Below, in pieces: positions 52,506 to 58,857 of a stretch of DNA of 64,000 nt (positions within the stretch are counted from its first letter, which is position 1; each line of letters opens with the position of its first letter). This stretch comes from CAG-390 sp045546615 (GTDB lineage: Bacteria > Bacillota > Clostridia > Oscillospirales > CAG-272), in assembly GCA_045546615.1 (NCBI GenBank), contig JAZQDD010000023.1:75688-139687 (forward strand). The letters are read 5' to 3'. The notes beneath the pieces are model-generated. The model saw only the letters and a program-made list of their open reading frames with translations. It did not search any database and was not told the origin of the DNA. Both the position numbers and the translations under genes were made by a program.

Positions 52506-52855
52506 CCAAGCCGCAGGCTTGGCATATCATCGCCGCACGAAGTGCGGTGTATATCATCAAGGGCGGCTCGCCGCCCTTGTATCTCATCACGCGCCAGCGT
52601 GCATCTTACCTGCGGCTTGATGATATCCAGCCCTACGGGCTGATGATATACCGCAACAAGTTGCGGATGATATACAATGCTTCGCATTGATGATATCCAC
52701 GCCTTCGGCGTGATTGTGACGCGCGAGAATCGAGTCCTTACGCCCCCCGCCAAAAAATTCGACAAGTTTCGACTTGTCGAATTTTTTTATCCATTGCGAA
52801 AGCAATGGCATATCATCACGACGCAGTTGTGGATATCATCAAGCGCCAGCGTGTA
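52506..52855. repeat. Array of about eleven short hairpins with ATATCATC/GATGATAT spacers
   Basis: Perfect hairpins with three- to four-base loops, each different: CCAAGCC/GGCTTGG (52506), CCGCAC/GTGCGG (52533), AAGGGCGGC/GCCGCCCTT (52559), CACGC/GCGTG (52588), CAGCCC/GGGCTG (52628), CCGCAAC/GTTGCGG (52651), CAATGC/GCATTG (52675), CACGCC/GGCGTG (52698), CCATTGC/GCAATGG (52791), CACGAC/GTTGTG (52817). Spacers read ATATCATC up to about 52590, GATGATAT from 52620 to 52697, and ATATCATC again after 52809. No direct repeats of CRISPR type. Open frames across it are artefacts of the repeat. Confidence 0.85.
52752..52788. terminator. Strong symmetrical hairpin inside the first array
   Basis: AAATTCGACAAG / CTTGTCGAATTT stem with A- and T-runs on either side; could terminate on both strands. 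Confidence 0.7.
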
Positions 52856-52875
52856 TTTCAACAGCAGCCGTCTCT

Positions 52876-53124
52876 TCAATTCGGATCGTTAAACAAAGAT
52901 TCCATTGGCACATTAAGTATTTTTGATATAACAAATATCTCTTTGTCGGTTGCGCTTCGCACTTGTCCCTCAAGTTTTGAATAGCTTGTAGGATTGATAT
53001 CACATCCCATTACTTGCATTTTTGAAATAAAATCCTTTTGTTTAATTCCTTTTTCTTTTCTCAACTGCTCAATTTTTCTTCCAACCATATTGGCATTTCC
53101 GTATTCTTTTTTGCGAATTTTCAT
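52876..53124 (-). CDS. Small XRE-family regulator
   Basis: 82 residues, almost entirely one helix-turn-helix: VGRKIEQLRKEKGIKQKDFISKM and INPTSYSKLEGQVRSATDKEI. AAAGGAT precedes the ATG. Divergent from the TPR gene, with both promoters within about 100 bases; AATTCCAA repeats and ATTCC/GGAAT at 53211-53225 are operator candidates. Likely regulates the divergent pair. Confidence 0.82.
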   Translation of the reverse strand: MKIRKKEYGNANMVGRKIEQLRKEKGIKQKDFISKMQVMGCDINPTSYSKLEGQVRSATDKEIFVISKILNVPMESLFNDPN

Positions 53125-53174
53125 CGATATTTATCCTTTTTTGTTCTTTTTTAGAATTATATCTCGAAAAAGGG

Positions 53175-53225
53175 TTGACAAAATTCCAACAAAGAATTAT
53201 AATATTGATAATTCCAATTCGGAAT
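53175..53225 (+). promoter_or_regulatory. Promoter and inverted repeat upstream of the TPR gene
   Basis: TTGACA (53175-53180), 17-bp spacer, TATAAT (53198-53203), then ATTCC-AATTC-GGAAT (53211-53225) over the start region. AATTCCAA occurs both in the spacer and in the inverted repeat. A minus-strand TATAAT at 53161-53156 serves the XRE gene. Confidence 0.7.
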
Positions 53226-53247
53226 AATAATTTTTTGGAGAAAAACT

Positions 53248-53889
53248 ATGGAAGACAACAAATACTTAACTTTGGCACGCCAGGCACGTGCAGACGGCAA
53301 CAGTGAGGATGCTAAGACCTATTACAACAAGGTAAGAGAAGACGATCCCGAGAATGGCGAGGCAAAATTCTTCTATGCTTATTTTGCATTGTATGAGGGA
53401 AAGAATGGAGAGATCCCCCAGAGATTCGGCAATGTATGTCAGGCGGTTTTTTCTGCGGTTAAAATGGTTAAAAGCTCCACCGCTCCCGTAGCTGAGCAGT
53501 ATGCAACTATTTCTGAAGTAGTTAATGCATTTCTTCCTATGACATGGGCCTTGAACAGATATATGAACAACAAAAACCGCGAAACCAAGGTTGGCGATTC
53601 GTACGTTAAGGTATTCGACCAGAGCTCGATCACTTCTTCTTGTAAAAAGGGAATGTTTGCGATTCGGGATCTTGGTAATGAACTTGAAAGCATTTACGGC
53701 GGTGATGCCGATGCTATGGCAATTGCTGTATTGGCTTGGAAAGAATACGTATCTCTCGCGCAGAAGTGGTATGCTTATCCTCCTAAAGGTGAGGCTGAGA
53801 TATATGCTGAAAAGATTAAGAAGATCGAGCCCTCCTACGAAATGCCCAAGAAGGCAGGTTGCATCTCTTTCTCCGACAAGAAGAACTAA
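53248..53889 (+). CDS. TPR-like helical protein of unknown function
   Basis: 213 residues, acidic N-terminus with one recognisable TPR pair (YLTLARQARADGNSEDAKTYYNKVREDDPENGEAKFF), the remainder helical. No signal peptide. TGGAG before ATG. Its stop overlaps the start of the YidD-like gene (TAATG), so the two are made together; function unknown. Confidence 0.75.
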   Translation: MEDNKYLTLARQARADGNSEDAKTYYNKVREDDPENGEAKFFYAYFALYEGKNGEIPQRFGNVCQAVFSAVKMVKSSTAPVAEQYATISEVVNAFLPMTWALNRYMNNKNRETKVGDSYVKVFDQSSITSSCKKGMFAIRDLGNELESIYGGDADAMAIAVLAWKEYVSLAQKWYAYPPKGEAEIYAEKIKKIEPSYEMPKKAGCISFSDKKN

Positions 53890-54389
53890 TGCAGGCTGTT
53901 CAAGCCGATATTGATTTTTGTCTAAAAGAATATATAAAACAGAGAAAGCTTGAAGAGATAGTCAGCAAAAGACAGCTGAAAAGACCTACCACGAAAAAGT
54001 GGCAAGTGATCTTTCTCTTCTCTATCGCACCGCTACTGATTTTTTGCGCGGTCCTTTTCTCGTTTCATTTGCCGCTTGCGACAATCTTCAAGATGTCGGT
54101 TTCTGTTCTTTTGCTTCTTTTTATATTTGAATTATACATCAGATTCTGTTTGCTTCAAACAGTGAAATGCTATCAGCATTATGCAAAAGAAGAGACTCGG
54201 CGAAGATGTATGTGTATTCCGTCTTGTAGCGAATATGCAATAATTTGCCTTGAAAAAATATTTCCCTTGGCTATTGCCTTAATGAAAATTAGAATAAGGC
54301 TATACAAGACTTGCCGTGGTGAAGATTACAAGCTCGATTTTCCACTTAAAAAATTGAACTTTGAGTTTGAGAAGAAACATCTTAACTAA
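53889..54389 (+). CDS. Membrane protein with C-terminal YidD-like domain
   Basis: 166 residues from ATG 53889, inside the TAATG overlap. N-terminal helical charged part (1-47), two membrane helices (about 48-70 and 76-98), then CMCIPSCSEYAIICLEKI and RIRLYKTCRG-x-DYKLDFP, which follow the YidD pattern C-x-P-x-CSxYA..I-x-RC..D-x-P. YidD is a short membrane-insertion accessory protein normally beside yidC; here it is fused behind two membrane helices and coupled to a TPR gene. Role unknown. Confidence 0.65.
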   Translation: MQAVQADIDFCLKEYIKQRKLEEIVSKRQLKRPTTKKWQVIFLFSIAPLLIFCAVLFSFHLPLATIFKMSVSVLLLLFIFELYIRFCLLQTVKCYQHYAKEETRRRCMCIPSCSEYAIICLEKIFPLAIALMKIRIRLYKTCRGEDYKLDFPLKKLNFEFEKKHLN

Positions 54390-54434
54390 AGCAAGTCGCC
54401 AGGAAAAGGATCTAAAAAGCAGCAAGGGAGATAA

Positions 54435-54494
54435 TGCGAAAAAGGTGACTTTTTCAGCTTTCCCTCGGCTTTTGACCTTTTCGCACGTTTTTTT
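54435..54494 (+). terminator. Terminator of the TPR/YidD-like operon
   Basis: TGCGAAAAAGGT / ACCTTTTCGCA stem with a long loop, then a run of eight T. Confidence 0.7.
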
Positions 54495-54532
54495 ATCTTT
54501 TAGGGGTGTTTTTGAGGCAAAATGAAAAAGCG

Positions 54533-54575
54533 GAGTCGGAGTAGCATAAATTGCTGCTCCGACTTTCTTTTTATG
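54533..54575 (+). terminator. Second hairpin with T-rich tail
   Basis: AGTCGGAGTAGCA / TGCTGCTCCGACT stem with a five-base loop, followed by TTTCTTTTT. Confidence 0.7.
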
Positions 54576-54626
54576 CCTAAAAACTTTGAATATTTTTCAC
54601 GAGGATTCATAATCACGCACCTTTTT

Positions 54627-54714
54627 TGCGTTTCTACCTACACTTACGCACCTTTTGTGCGTTTCTTTGCAACAAAAAAGCCTAATTTGTCTACCAGACA
54701 AATTAGGCTTTTTT
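54627..54714 (+). repeat. Cassette-end repeat, copy 1, with terminator
   Basis: Two ACGCACCTTTT-TGCGTTTCT motifs, then GCAACAAAAAA and a hairpin GCCTAATTTGTC/GACAAATTAGGC with T6 (54674-54714). The same order of motifs recurs after the four-helix-bundle operon at 55600-55692, and partly at 56205. Confidence 0.6.
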
Positions 54715-54716
54715 GA

Positions 54717-54888
54717 ATGATGTTTGCCTTCGGCAAATGATGTTGGCTTCGCCAATGATGACGGCTTCGCCTAATGATGCGTGCCTGACGGCACATGATG
54801 GCAAACATCGCATCATTGCGGAACGCAGTGGAGCAACATCATTTTGAGCGAAGCGAAAAACATCATATCGCCGCAGGCGATGCATCAT
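54717..54888. repeat. Array of short hairpins with ATGATG/CATCAT spacers
   Basis: Hairpins TTTGCC/GGCAAA (54723), TTGGC/GCCAA (54743), GGC/GCC (54763), GTGCC/GGCAC (54781), ATTGCG/CGCAGT (about 54815), and ATCGCC/GGCGAT (54867), most with loop TTC, GCA or GAA. Spacers are ATGATG in the left half and CATCAT in the right half (54837, 54861, 54883), so the whole array is loosely palindromic. Related in design to the array at 52506-52855. Ends one base before the -35 of the next gene. Confidence 0.8.
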
Positions 54889-54917
54889 TTGACAAACAAC
54901 TGATTTTATAGTATAAT
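54889..54917 (+). promoter_or_regulatory. Promoter of the four-helix-bundle gene
   Basis: TTGACA, 17-bp spacer, TATAAT; abuts the last CATCAT of the hairpin array. Confidence 0.8.
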
Positions 54918-54939
54918 AGCGGCGATAGGAGGTGTAGCT

Positions 54940-55293
54940 ATGAAAGAAAACAAACTCGTCGAACTTTCAATGGACTTCTCCGTTGATATTATAAACCTCG
55001 TTAAATATCTGAAAGCAAATCAAGAAACGATTATATCCAACCAAATCGGCAGAAGCGGCACCTCTATTGGAGCCAATATTCATGAAGCACAATACGCACA
55101 AGGCACAAAGGATTTTATATCGAAATTTGAAATCGCACTCAAGGAAGCAAGCGAAACGGGATATTGGCTTGAATTATTATACCGAACAGAGTATATTGAT
55201 GAGCAAACTTTCAAAGCACTATCCTCTAAATGTACTTCTTTGAGAGTTATGTTAATTGCATCGTGCAAAACCGCAAAGGAAAATCATCAATGA
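54940..55293 (+). CDS. Four-helix-bundle protein (S23/IVP, avd-like family)
   Basis: 117 residues, all alpha. LSMDFSVDIINLVKYL, IISNQIGRSGTSIGANIHEAQ, FISKFEIALKEASETGYWLELL and the final helix match the family first seen as proteins encoded in 23S rRNA intervening sequences and related to Avd of diversity-generating retroelements. These are basic nucleic-acid-binding pentamers where studied. No reverse transcriptase or variable repeat is here. AGGAGG before ATG; ATGA overlap with the next gene. Confidence 0.88.
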   Translation: MKENKLVELSMDFSVDIINLVKYLKANQETIISNQIGRSGTSIGANIHEAQYAQGTKDFISKFEIALKEASETGYWLELLYRTEYIDEQTFKALSSKCTSLRVMLIASCKTAKENHQ

Positions 55294-55592
55294 AGAAAGA
55301 TAAAATGAATATTCTGATTTGCGTTTGGAATGCGATTGGCATCTTTATTATAGCAGGTTTTTTTCTCTACGGTTTTATGATAGGTGGGTCTGCTTCATTG
55401 GGGTATTGCGACGCCAATGCATACTATGTCGGAAATCACGGTGAATATACGCAAGTTTCTGAAATCATTTATCATGTCAGTTATGTGTGGGAGATTCTGT
55501 TTTGGATTTTCATTCCACTTACACCGCTTGGATGTTTTTTGATTTCGCATATTCAAGGGAAAATGGAACAAAAGAAAAAACGGTTAGAGTAG
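55290..55592 (+). CDS. Small two-helix membrane protein
   Basis: 100 residues from ATG 55290, overlapping the stop of the four-helix-bundle gene, with AAGGA at 55275. Two membrane helices (about residues 7-31 and 68-89) and a basic tail KMEQKKKRLE; the loop between is predicted outside. No family recognised. Coupling suggests a shared role with its neighbour, unknown. Confidence 0.65.
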   Translation: MKKDKMNILICVWNAIGIFIIAGFFLYGFMIGGSASLGYCDANAYYVGNHGEYTQVSEIIYHVSYVWEILFWIFIPLTPLGCFLISHIQGKMEQKKKRLE

Positions 55593-55599
55593 AACAGAC

Positions 55600-55692
55600 A
55601 CCTTTTGTTCGTTTTTACCCCTGTTTAGACACCTTTTATCACGTTCAAGGCAACAAAAAGACCTGATGCAAAGCATCAGGTCTTTTTGTTGT
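55600..55692 (+). repeat. Cassette-end repeat, copy 2, with 19-bp palindromic terminator
   Basis: Two GACACCTTTT motifs, then CAACAAAAAGACCTGATGC / GCATCAGGTCTTTTTGTTG (55651-55692), a perfect stem with three-base loop. Motif order matches copy 1 at 54627. Confidence 0.65.
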
Positions 55693-55738
55693 CGGCGGTG
55701 GATTCGGCGTAATCGGGATGCGAGTTGACGAAAAACGT

Positions 55739-55767
55739 TTGAATTGCTTTGCAAAATATGATATAAT
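55739..55767 (+). promoter_or_regulatory. Promoter of the 55817 gene
   Basis: TTGAAT, 17-bp spacer, TATAAT preceded by TGA. Confidence 0.75.
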
Positions 55768-55816
55768 ACACTTAAAATTAGGTGGTATAGTAGTACCAAG
55801 AAAGAGAGGTAGAAAC

Positions 55817-56179
55817 ATGACTGAATATGATGATCCCATTGTAGGTGAAATAAAAGCATCCGTTTCTTTCCCAGTCGATGTCGAATGCGAAGGATATCCT
55901 GATGTGATATTTAACGTAATATTTACCAAACACCCCGATCAATTAATGGTGGAACAGAGCGTTTCTGCATTGGAACATTATATGTGCTCCTATAACAGAA
56001 AGCATTTTTTCAAGCCTATACACTATATTTCAGATATTGACAGTTTGCCGGAGGCATCATCTGTTTTTTCCGTTTGTATTCATATGGACTTTGGCAATGC
56101 CGATCCCAAAGCATTGATTGGCGCAGTCAAAGCAATTGCCGAAACCAATCTTCCAATTTATCGTGTTGTATTAGAATAA
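55817..56179 (+). CDS. Small hypothetical protein
   Basis: 120 residues from ATG 55817 (GAGAGGT upstream); an open frame beginning 55718 starts before the promoter and is rejected. Acidic alpha/beta protein: SVSFPVDVECEGYPDVIFNVIF strands then an alternating helical end (DPKALIGAVKAIAE). No signal or membrane segment, no known motif. Single gene with its own promoter. Confidence 0.65.
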   Translation: MTEYDDPIVGEIKASVSFPVDVECEGYPDVIFNVIFTKHPDQLMVEQSVSALEHYMCSYNRKHFFKPIHYISDIDSLPEASSVFSVCIHMDFGNADPKALIGAVKAIAETNLPIYRVVLE

Positions 56180-56267
56180 GCGGACACATTATTTTAGTTC
56201 CCACTGTTTAGACACCTTTTCACCCATTTACCGCAGGCAAGTTGCCGATGATATCCACGCCTCCTCC
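56180..56267. repeat. Partial cassette-end repeat with one hairpin-array unit
   Basis: CTGTTTAGACACCTTTT, as in the 55600 copy, is followed by GGCAAGTTGCC and GATGATATC, a lone unit of the hairpin-array family. No terminator hairpin in this copy. Confidence 0.5.
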
Positions 56268-56296
56268 TTGATTTATTTGCTATCGTGTGATATAAT
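56268..56296 (+). promoter_or_regulatory. Promoter of the 56330 gene
   Basis: TTGATT, 17-bp spacer, TATAAT preceded by TGTGA. Confidence 0.75.
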
Positions 56297-56329
56297 ACCA
56301 CCAAATAATATTTTAACAGTAGGAGTAAA

Positions 56330-56848
56330 ATGGAAAAAACACAGTTTAAATACCAAAGATGGTATTTGAGGATCTTTTGTTCAGGCATTATGTTAGTCCC
56401 CGTTTTTTTGCTTCAATGTCTGTTTGCTGTAATGTTAGATATACAAGCTATAAATTTTTGGTATTTATTGGTTTGTGGCGTCCTTGCCATCGCCGGTATT
56501 ACTGTTTTTTACAAATACACTCAACATCATCGATGGTTTGAAAGACAGGGAACTTATTGGGTAGAAAACGGAATTGTATATATAGAAAAGAAAAGCAAGA
56601 TACACGAAATAAAAAATGTCACATGGTTAAGGGGAGCTACCGTTTCTGCTTATGGGGCGGCAAAAGCCGGAATGTTGGTTATAAAACACGGAAAAGAGAA
56701 GATAGTTTTAGTTTCTTCCTCGCCGAGATCGGTTGAAAGCTTTGCTGATTCCAATCTATTACCATTATTCAAAACAATCGTAGAACATAATCCCGAATTA
56801 GTTAAAGATGATATCTTGGATTTTTGGTATGAGATCAAGAACAAGTAA
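56330..56848 (+). CDS. Two-helix membrane protein with PH-like C-terminal part
   Basis: 172 residues. Two membrane helices (about residues 13-36 and 41-61), then a beta-rich segment (TYWVENGIVYIEKKSKIHEIKNVTWLRG) and a final helix (PLFKTIVEHN), the outline of bacterial PH-like domains. TAGGAG before ATG. Function unknown; last of the single-gene accessory units. Confidence 0.6.
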   Translation: MEKTQFKYQRWYLRIFCSGIMLVPVFLLQCLFAVMLDIQAINFWYLLVCGVLAIAGITVFYKYTQHHRWFERQGTYWVENGIVYIEKKSKIHEIKNVTWLRGATVSAYGAAKAGMLVIKHGKEKIVLVSSSPRSVESFADSNLLPLFKTIVEHNPELVKDDILDFWYEIKNK

Positions 56849-56917
56849 TCCAAAATCCCAATTCATCAAACAAATACGCAGACAAAGCTCTGCGCCCATT
56901 CACTCTCGCCTCGCCAC

Positions 56918-56963
56918 AAAAAGGTGTGAACCAAATGCATTTGCACTTGGCTCACACCTTTTT
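56918..56963. terminator. Bidirectional terminator
   Basis: AAAAAGGTGTGA / TCACACCTTTTT with an inner CAAATG/CATTTG stem; lies between two converging genes. Confidence 0.8.
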
Positions 56964-56967
56964 ATTT

Positions 56968-58713
56968 TTAACCCTTCAATATCTTATTAAGAACTGCCGA
57001 TTTGTTTTTCTTGATCGTATACGGCATTTTCAGTGTGGTTACTCCGGTATTCGCAACGTACAAGTCCCTCGTGTGGTTAAGCGCCGCGACGTTGTACGAA
57101 TCCTTATAGAACTTCTTAACTGCGGAGTCAGTAGCAGGCCAGAGCAGAACGGGCGCCTTTATATAGTTATATACGTCGGCAATTATACCGATAACGCCGT
57201 GGTGAGAAAGCTGTACCATATCAGACTTCAGATAATTTCCGTACATATCGACAAGAATGTGTCCCGTCGCGTGCGTAGCGTCAGCGAGGACCGTGCAAGT
57301 CTGTCCCTCGAGCGTAACTCTGAATACGAGCGAGGACGTATTGTTCCAGTCGAGCATCTTGGGCATATAATCATCGTAGGTGTAGAGCATCTCAACCGTC
57401 GCGCCGCAACCGAAATCATACATCTGACCCGTGTGCGCCTTGATTATCTGCGCATTGGGGAATGCTCTGGGCAGTATCGAACGTATCTCATCTGCCAGTG
57501 CCTCGTCATCTATATGCTCGTAATGCTCCTTGGTCGGGAAATTCAGCACGAATCGCTCGACTTTTATCTGCTTTTTAAGACTTGCCGACTCGGCAAAGCG
57601 ATTGAGGGCAGCTGCGTGGTCGATGTGCGAGTGCGTAATGAACCACGCGGCTATCCTTATGTTATTGGGGTCGGGAGAAAGCTCCTTCATTGCCTTGAGC
57701 AGAGGATTATCGGAGTTGTTGTAGGAACGGAAGCCGCCATCGACCACGATAAGTCTACCGTCGGGAAGCACGAATATCATACAAAGCGCTCCCTCGTTAA
57801 GACCGCTATTAAGATTGTAACCGAGTCCTACAATGCTCACGGACGGAGTGGTAGTCTTTTTGATATTTGCAGAATCCTCGGCGCGAGGGGGGAGTCCCGT
57901 TGAGCTTTCAGGCTCGACAAGAATGCGCACTTCCTTTGAATAGTTGGTAAAGCAGACGTTTACAACGCTTCCGTGCCCCGTATAGGTCGCAAAGCGGTTG
58001 GCGTTTGCAGTCCTTTTAGCGTAAAGCGTATATCCCGCCTTTTCAAGGGCGGCAAGATAATCGTCATATTCGGCGGTGTTGGTGCGTTTGACGTGTATCA
58101 TAGTACAGTCATCGCCCGTATCGTAAGCAGTGCCGGGCTTGCTTATGCTATATTGCGGCAACGCGGACATATATTCGTTCTTCGAGCCTTGAACGGCAAA
58201 ATCGGTGCTGATTACAAGACTTCCGTCCTCGTTTTTAACTATTGCGCGCTTAAATTCATTGATCGCGCTCAAAAGCGATGCCTTGTCGTGACCTGCTATA
58301 AGAATGCGGCTGCCAACAATCTTGATGGCATACGAACCCATTGCAAGACCGCTCGAAAGGGCGATCATATCGGGATGCTCGGTAAGTCCGATAACTATCT
58401 CGCAAGCATCGGAAGCTGCTTCCTCTCCCTTTTTCACCCAGTCCTCGGTCACCTTAAGACCTGTAGCCTTGTTCATAGCTGTCAGGGAATCACGAAGCGA
58501 CATGGCAAGCGAGATGATCTCGGACGTAGCATTCTTGCTTCTTACGATGGTGTAATTAAAAGTGTCAGCCGTGCTTATCACAAGCTCTGTCGGCGCAGGA
58601 GTAGTCTCTTCGACTGCGGGCGTGGTCGTCTCCGTACCGCCGTCCGTTCCGCAAGCAACAAGAGCACCCGCGAACATCAACAACGCCAAAAATGCGCAAA
58701 TTATTCTTTTCAT
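56968..58713 (-). CDS. Surface lipoprotein with metallo-beta-lactamase-fold hydrolase domain
   Basis: 581 residues. Signal with lipobox LVAC (Cys21) and a TTTPAVEETTPAP linker. Residues about 45-190 resemble the N-terminal alpha/beta domain found before glycoside hydrolases and related surface enzymes. The C-terminal half is an MBL fold: VVDGG, ITHSHIDHAAAL (H-x-H-x-D-H), LADATHATG and LSHHG, the ComEC-like arrangement. Probably a phosphodiesterase or similar hydrolase facing outward; substrate unknown. Divergent from the next lipoprotein gene. Confidence 0.83.
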   Translation of the reverse strand: MKRIICAFLALLMFAGALVACGTDGGTETTTPAVEETTPAPTELVISTADTFNYTIVRSKNATSEIISLAMSLRDSLTAMNKATGLKVTEDWVKKGEEAASDACEIVIGLTEHPDMIALSSGLAMGSYAIKIVGSRILIAGHDKASLLSAINEFKRAIVKNEDGSLVISTDFAVQGSKNEYMSALPQYSISKPGTAYDTGDDCTMIHVKRTNTAEYDDYLAALEKAGYTLYAKRTANANRFATYTGHGSVVNVCFTNYSKEVRILVEPESSTGLPPRAEDSANIKKTTTPSVSIVGLGYNLNSGLNEGALCMIFVLPDGRLIVVDGGFRSYNNSDNPLLKAMKELSPDPNNIRIAAWFITHSHIDHAAALNRFAESASLKKQIKVERFVLNFPTKEHYEHIDDEALADEIRSILPRAFPNAQIIKAHTGQMYDFGCGATVEMLYTYDDYMPKMLDWNNTSSLVFRVTLEGQTCTVLADATHATGHILVDMYGNYLKSDMVQLSHHGVIGIIADVYNYIKAPVLLWPATDSAVKKFYKDSYNVAALNHTRDLYVANTGVTTLKMPYTIKKNKSAVLNKILKG

Positions 58714-58743
58714 AACGGTTCTCCTTATGTATTTTATAAAAAA

Positions 58744-58772
58744 ATTATAGCACCTACGCCAAAAAAAGTCAA
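58744..58772 (-). promoter_or_regulatory. Promoter of the MBL lipoprotein gene
   Basis: Minus strand TTGACT, 17-bp spacer, TATAAT. Confidence 0.75.
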
Positions 58773-58789
58773 GTTTCGCAGATAAAATG

Positions 58790-58818
58790 TTGAAAAAATA
58801 TTATGGTTATGATAAAAT
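58790..58818 (+). promoter_or_regulatory. Promoter of the 5'-nucleotidase lipoprotein gene
   Basis: TTGAAA, 17-bp spacer, TAAAAT; its -35 is 17 bases from that of the divergent MBL gene, so the two may share control. Confidence 0.65.
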
Positions 58819-58857
58819 AATTTTGCAGAACAAAATCTAACGTTTGGAGAAGCAAAA

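Noticed and set aside
52713..52752. tRNA 3'-end-like sequence (AATCGAGTCC...CGCCCCCCGCCA), possible attachment site
   Set aside because: T-stem does not pair properly and it matches neither nearby tRNA end; not enough to call an att site.
52502..52811. Overlapping open frames within the first hairpin array
   Set aside because: Products of the repeated ATATCATC spacer; no ribosome sites.
52506..52855. Possible CRISPR array
   Set aside because: The recurring 8-base spacers are too short and the units between them are palindromes, not unique spacers between identical repeats; no cas genes are nearby.
54522..54716. 64-codon plus-strand open frame between YidD-like gene and second array
   Set aside because: Runs through two terminator hairpins and the cassette-end repeat.
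54940..55293. Diversity-generating retroelement suggested by an avd-like protein
   Set aside because: No reverse transcriptase, template repeat or variable repeat is present in the window.
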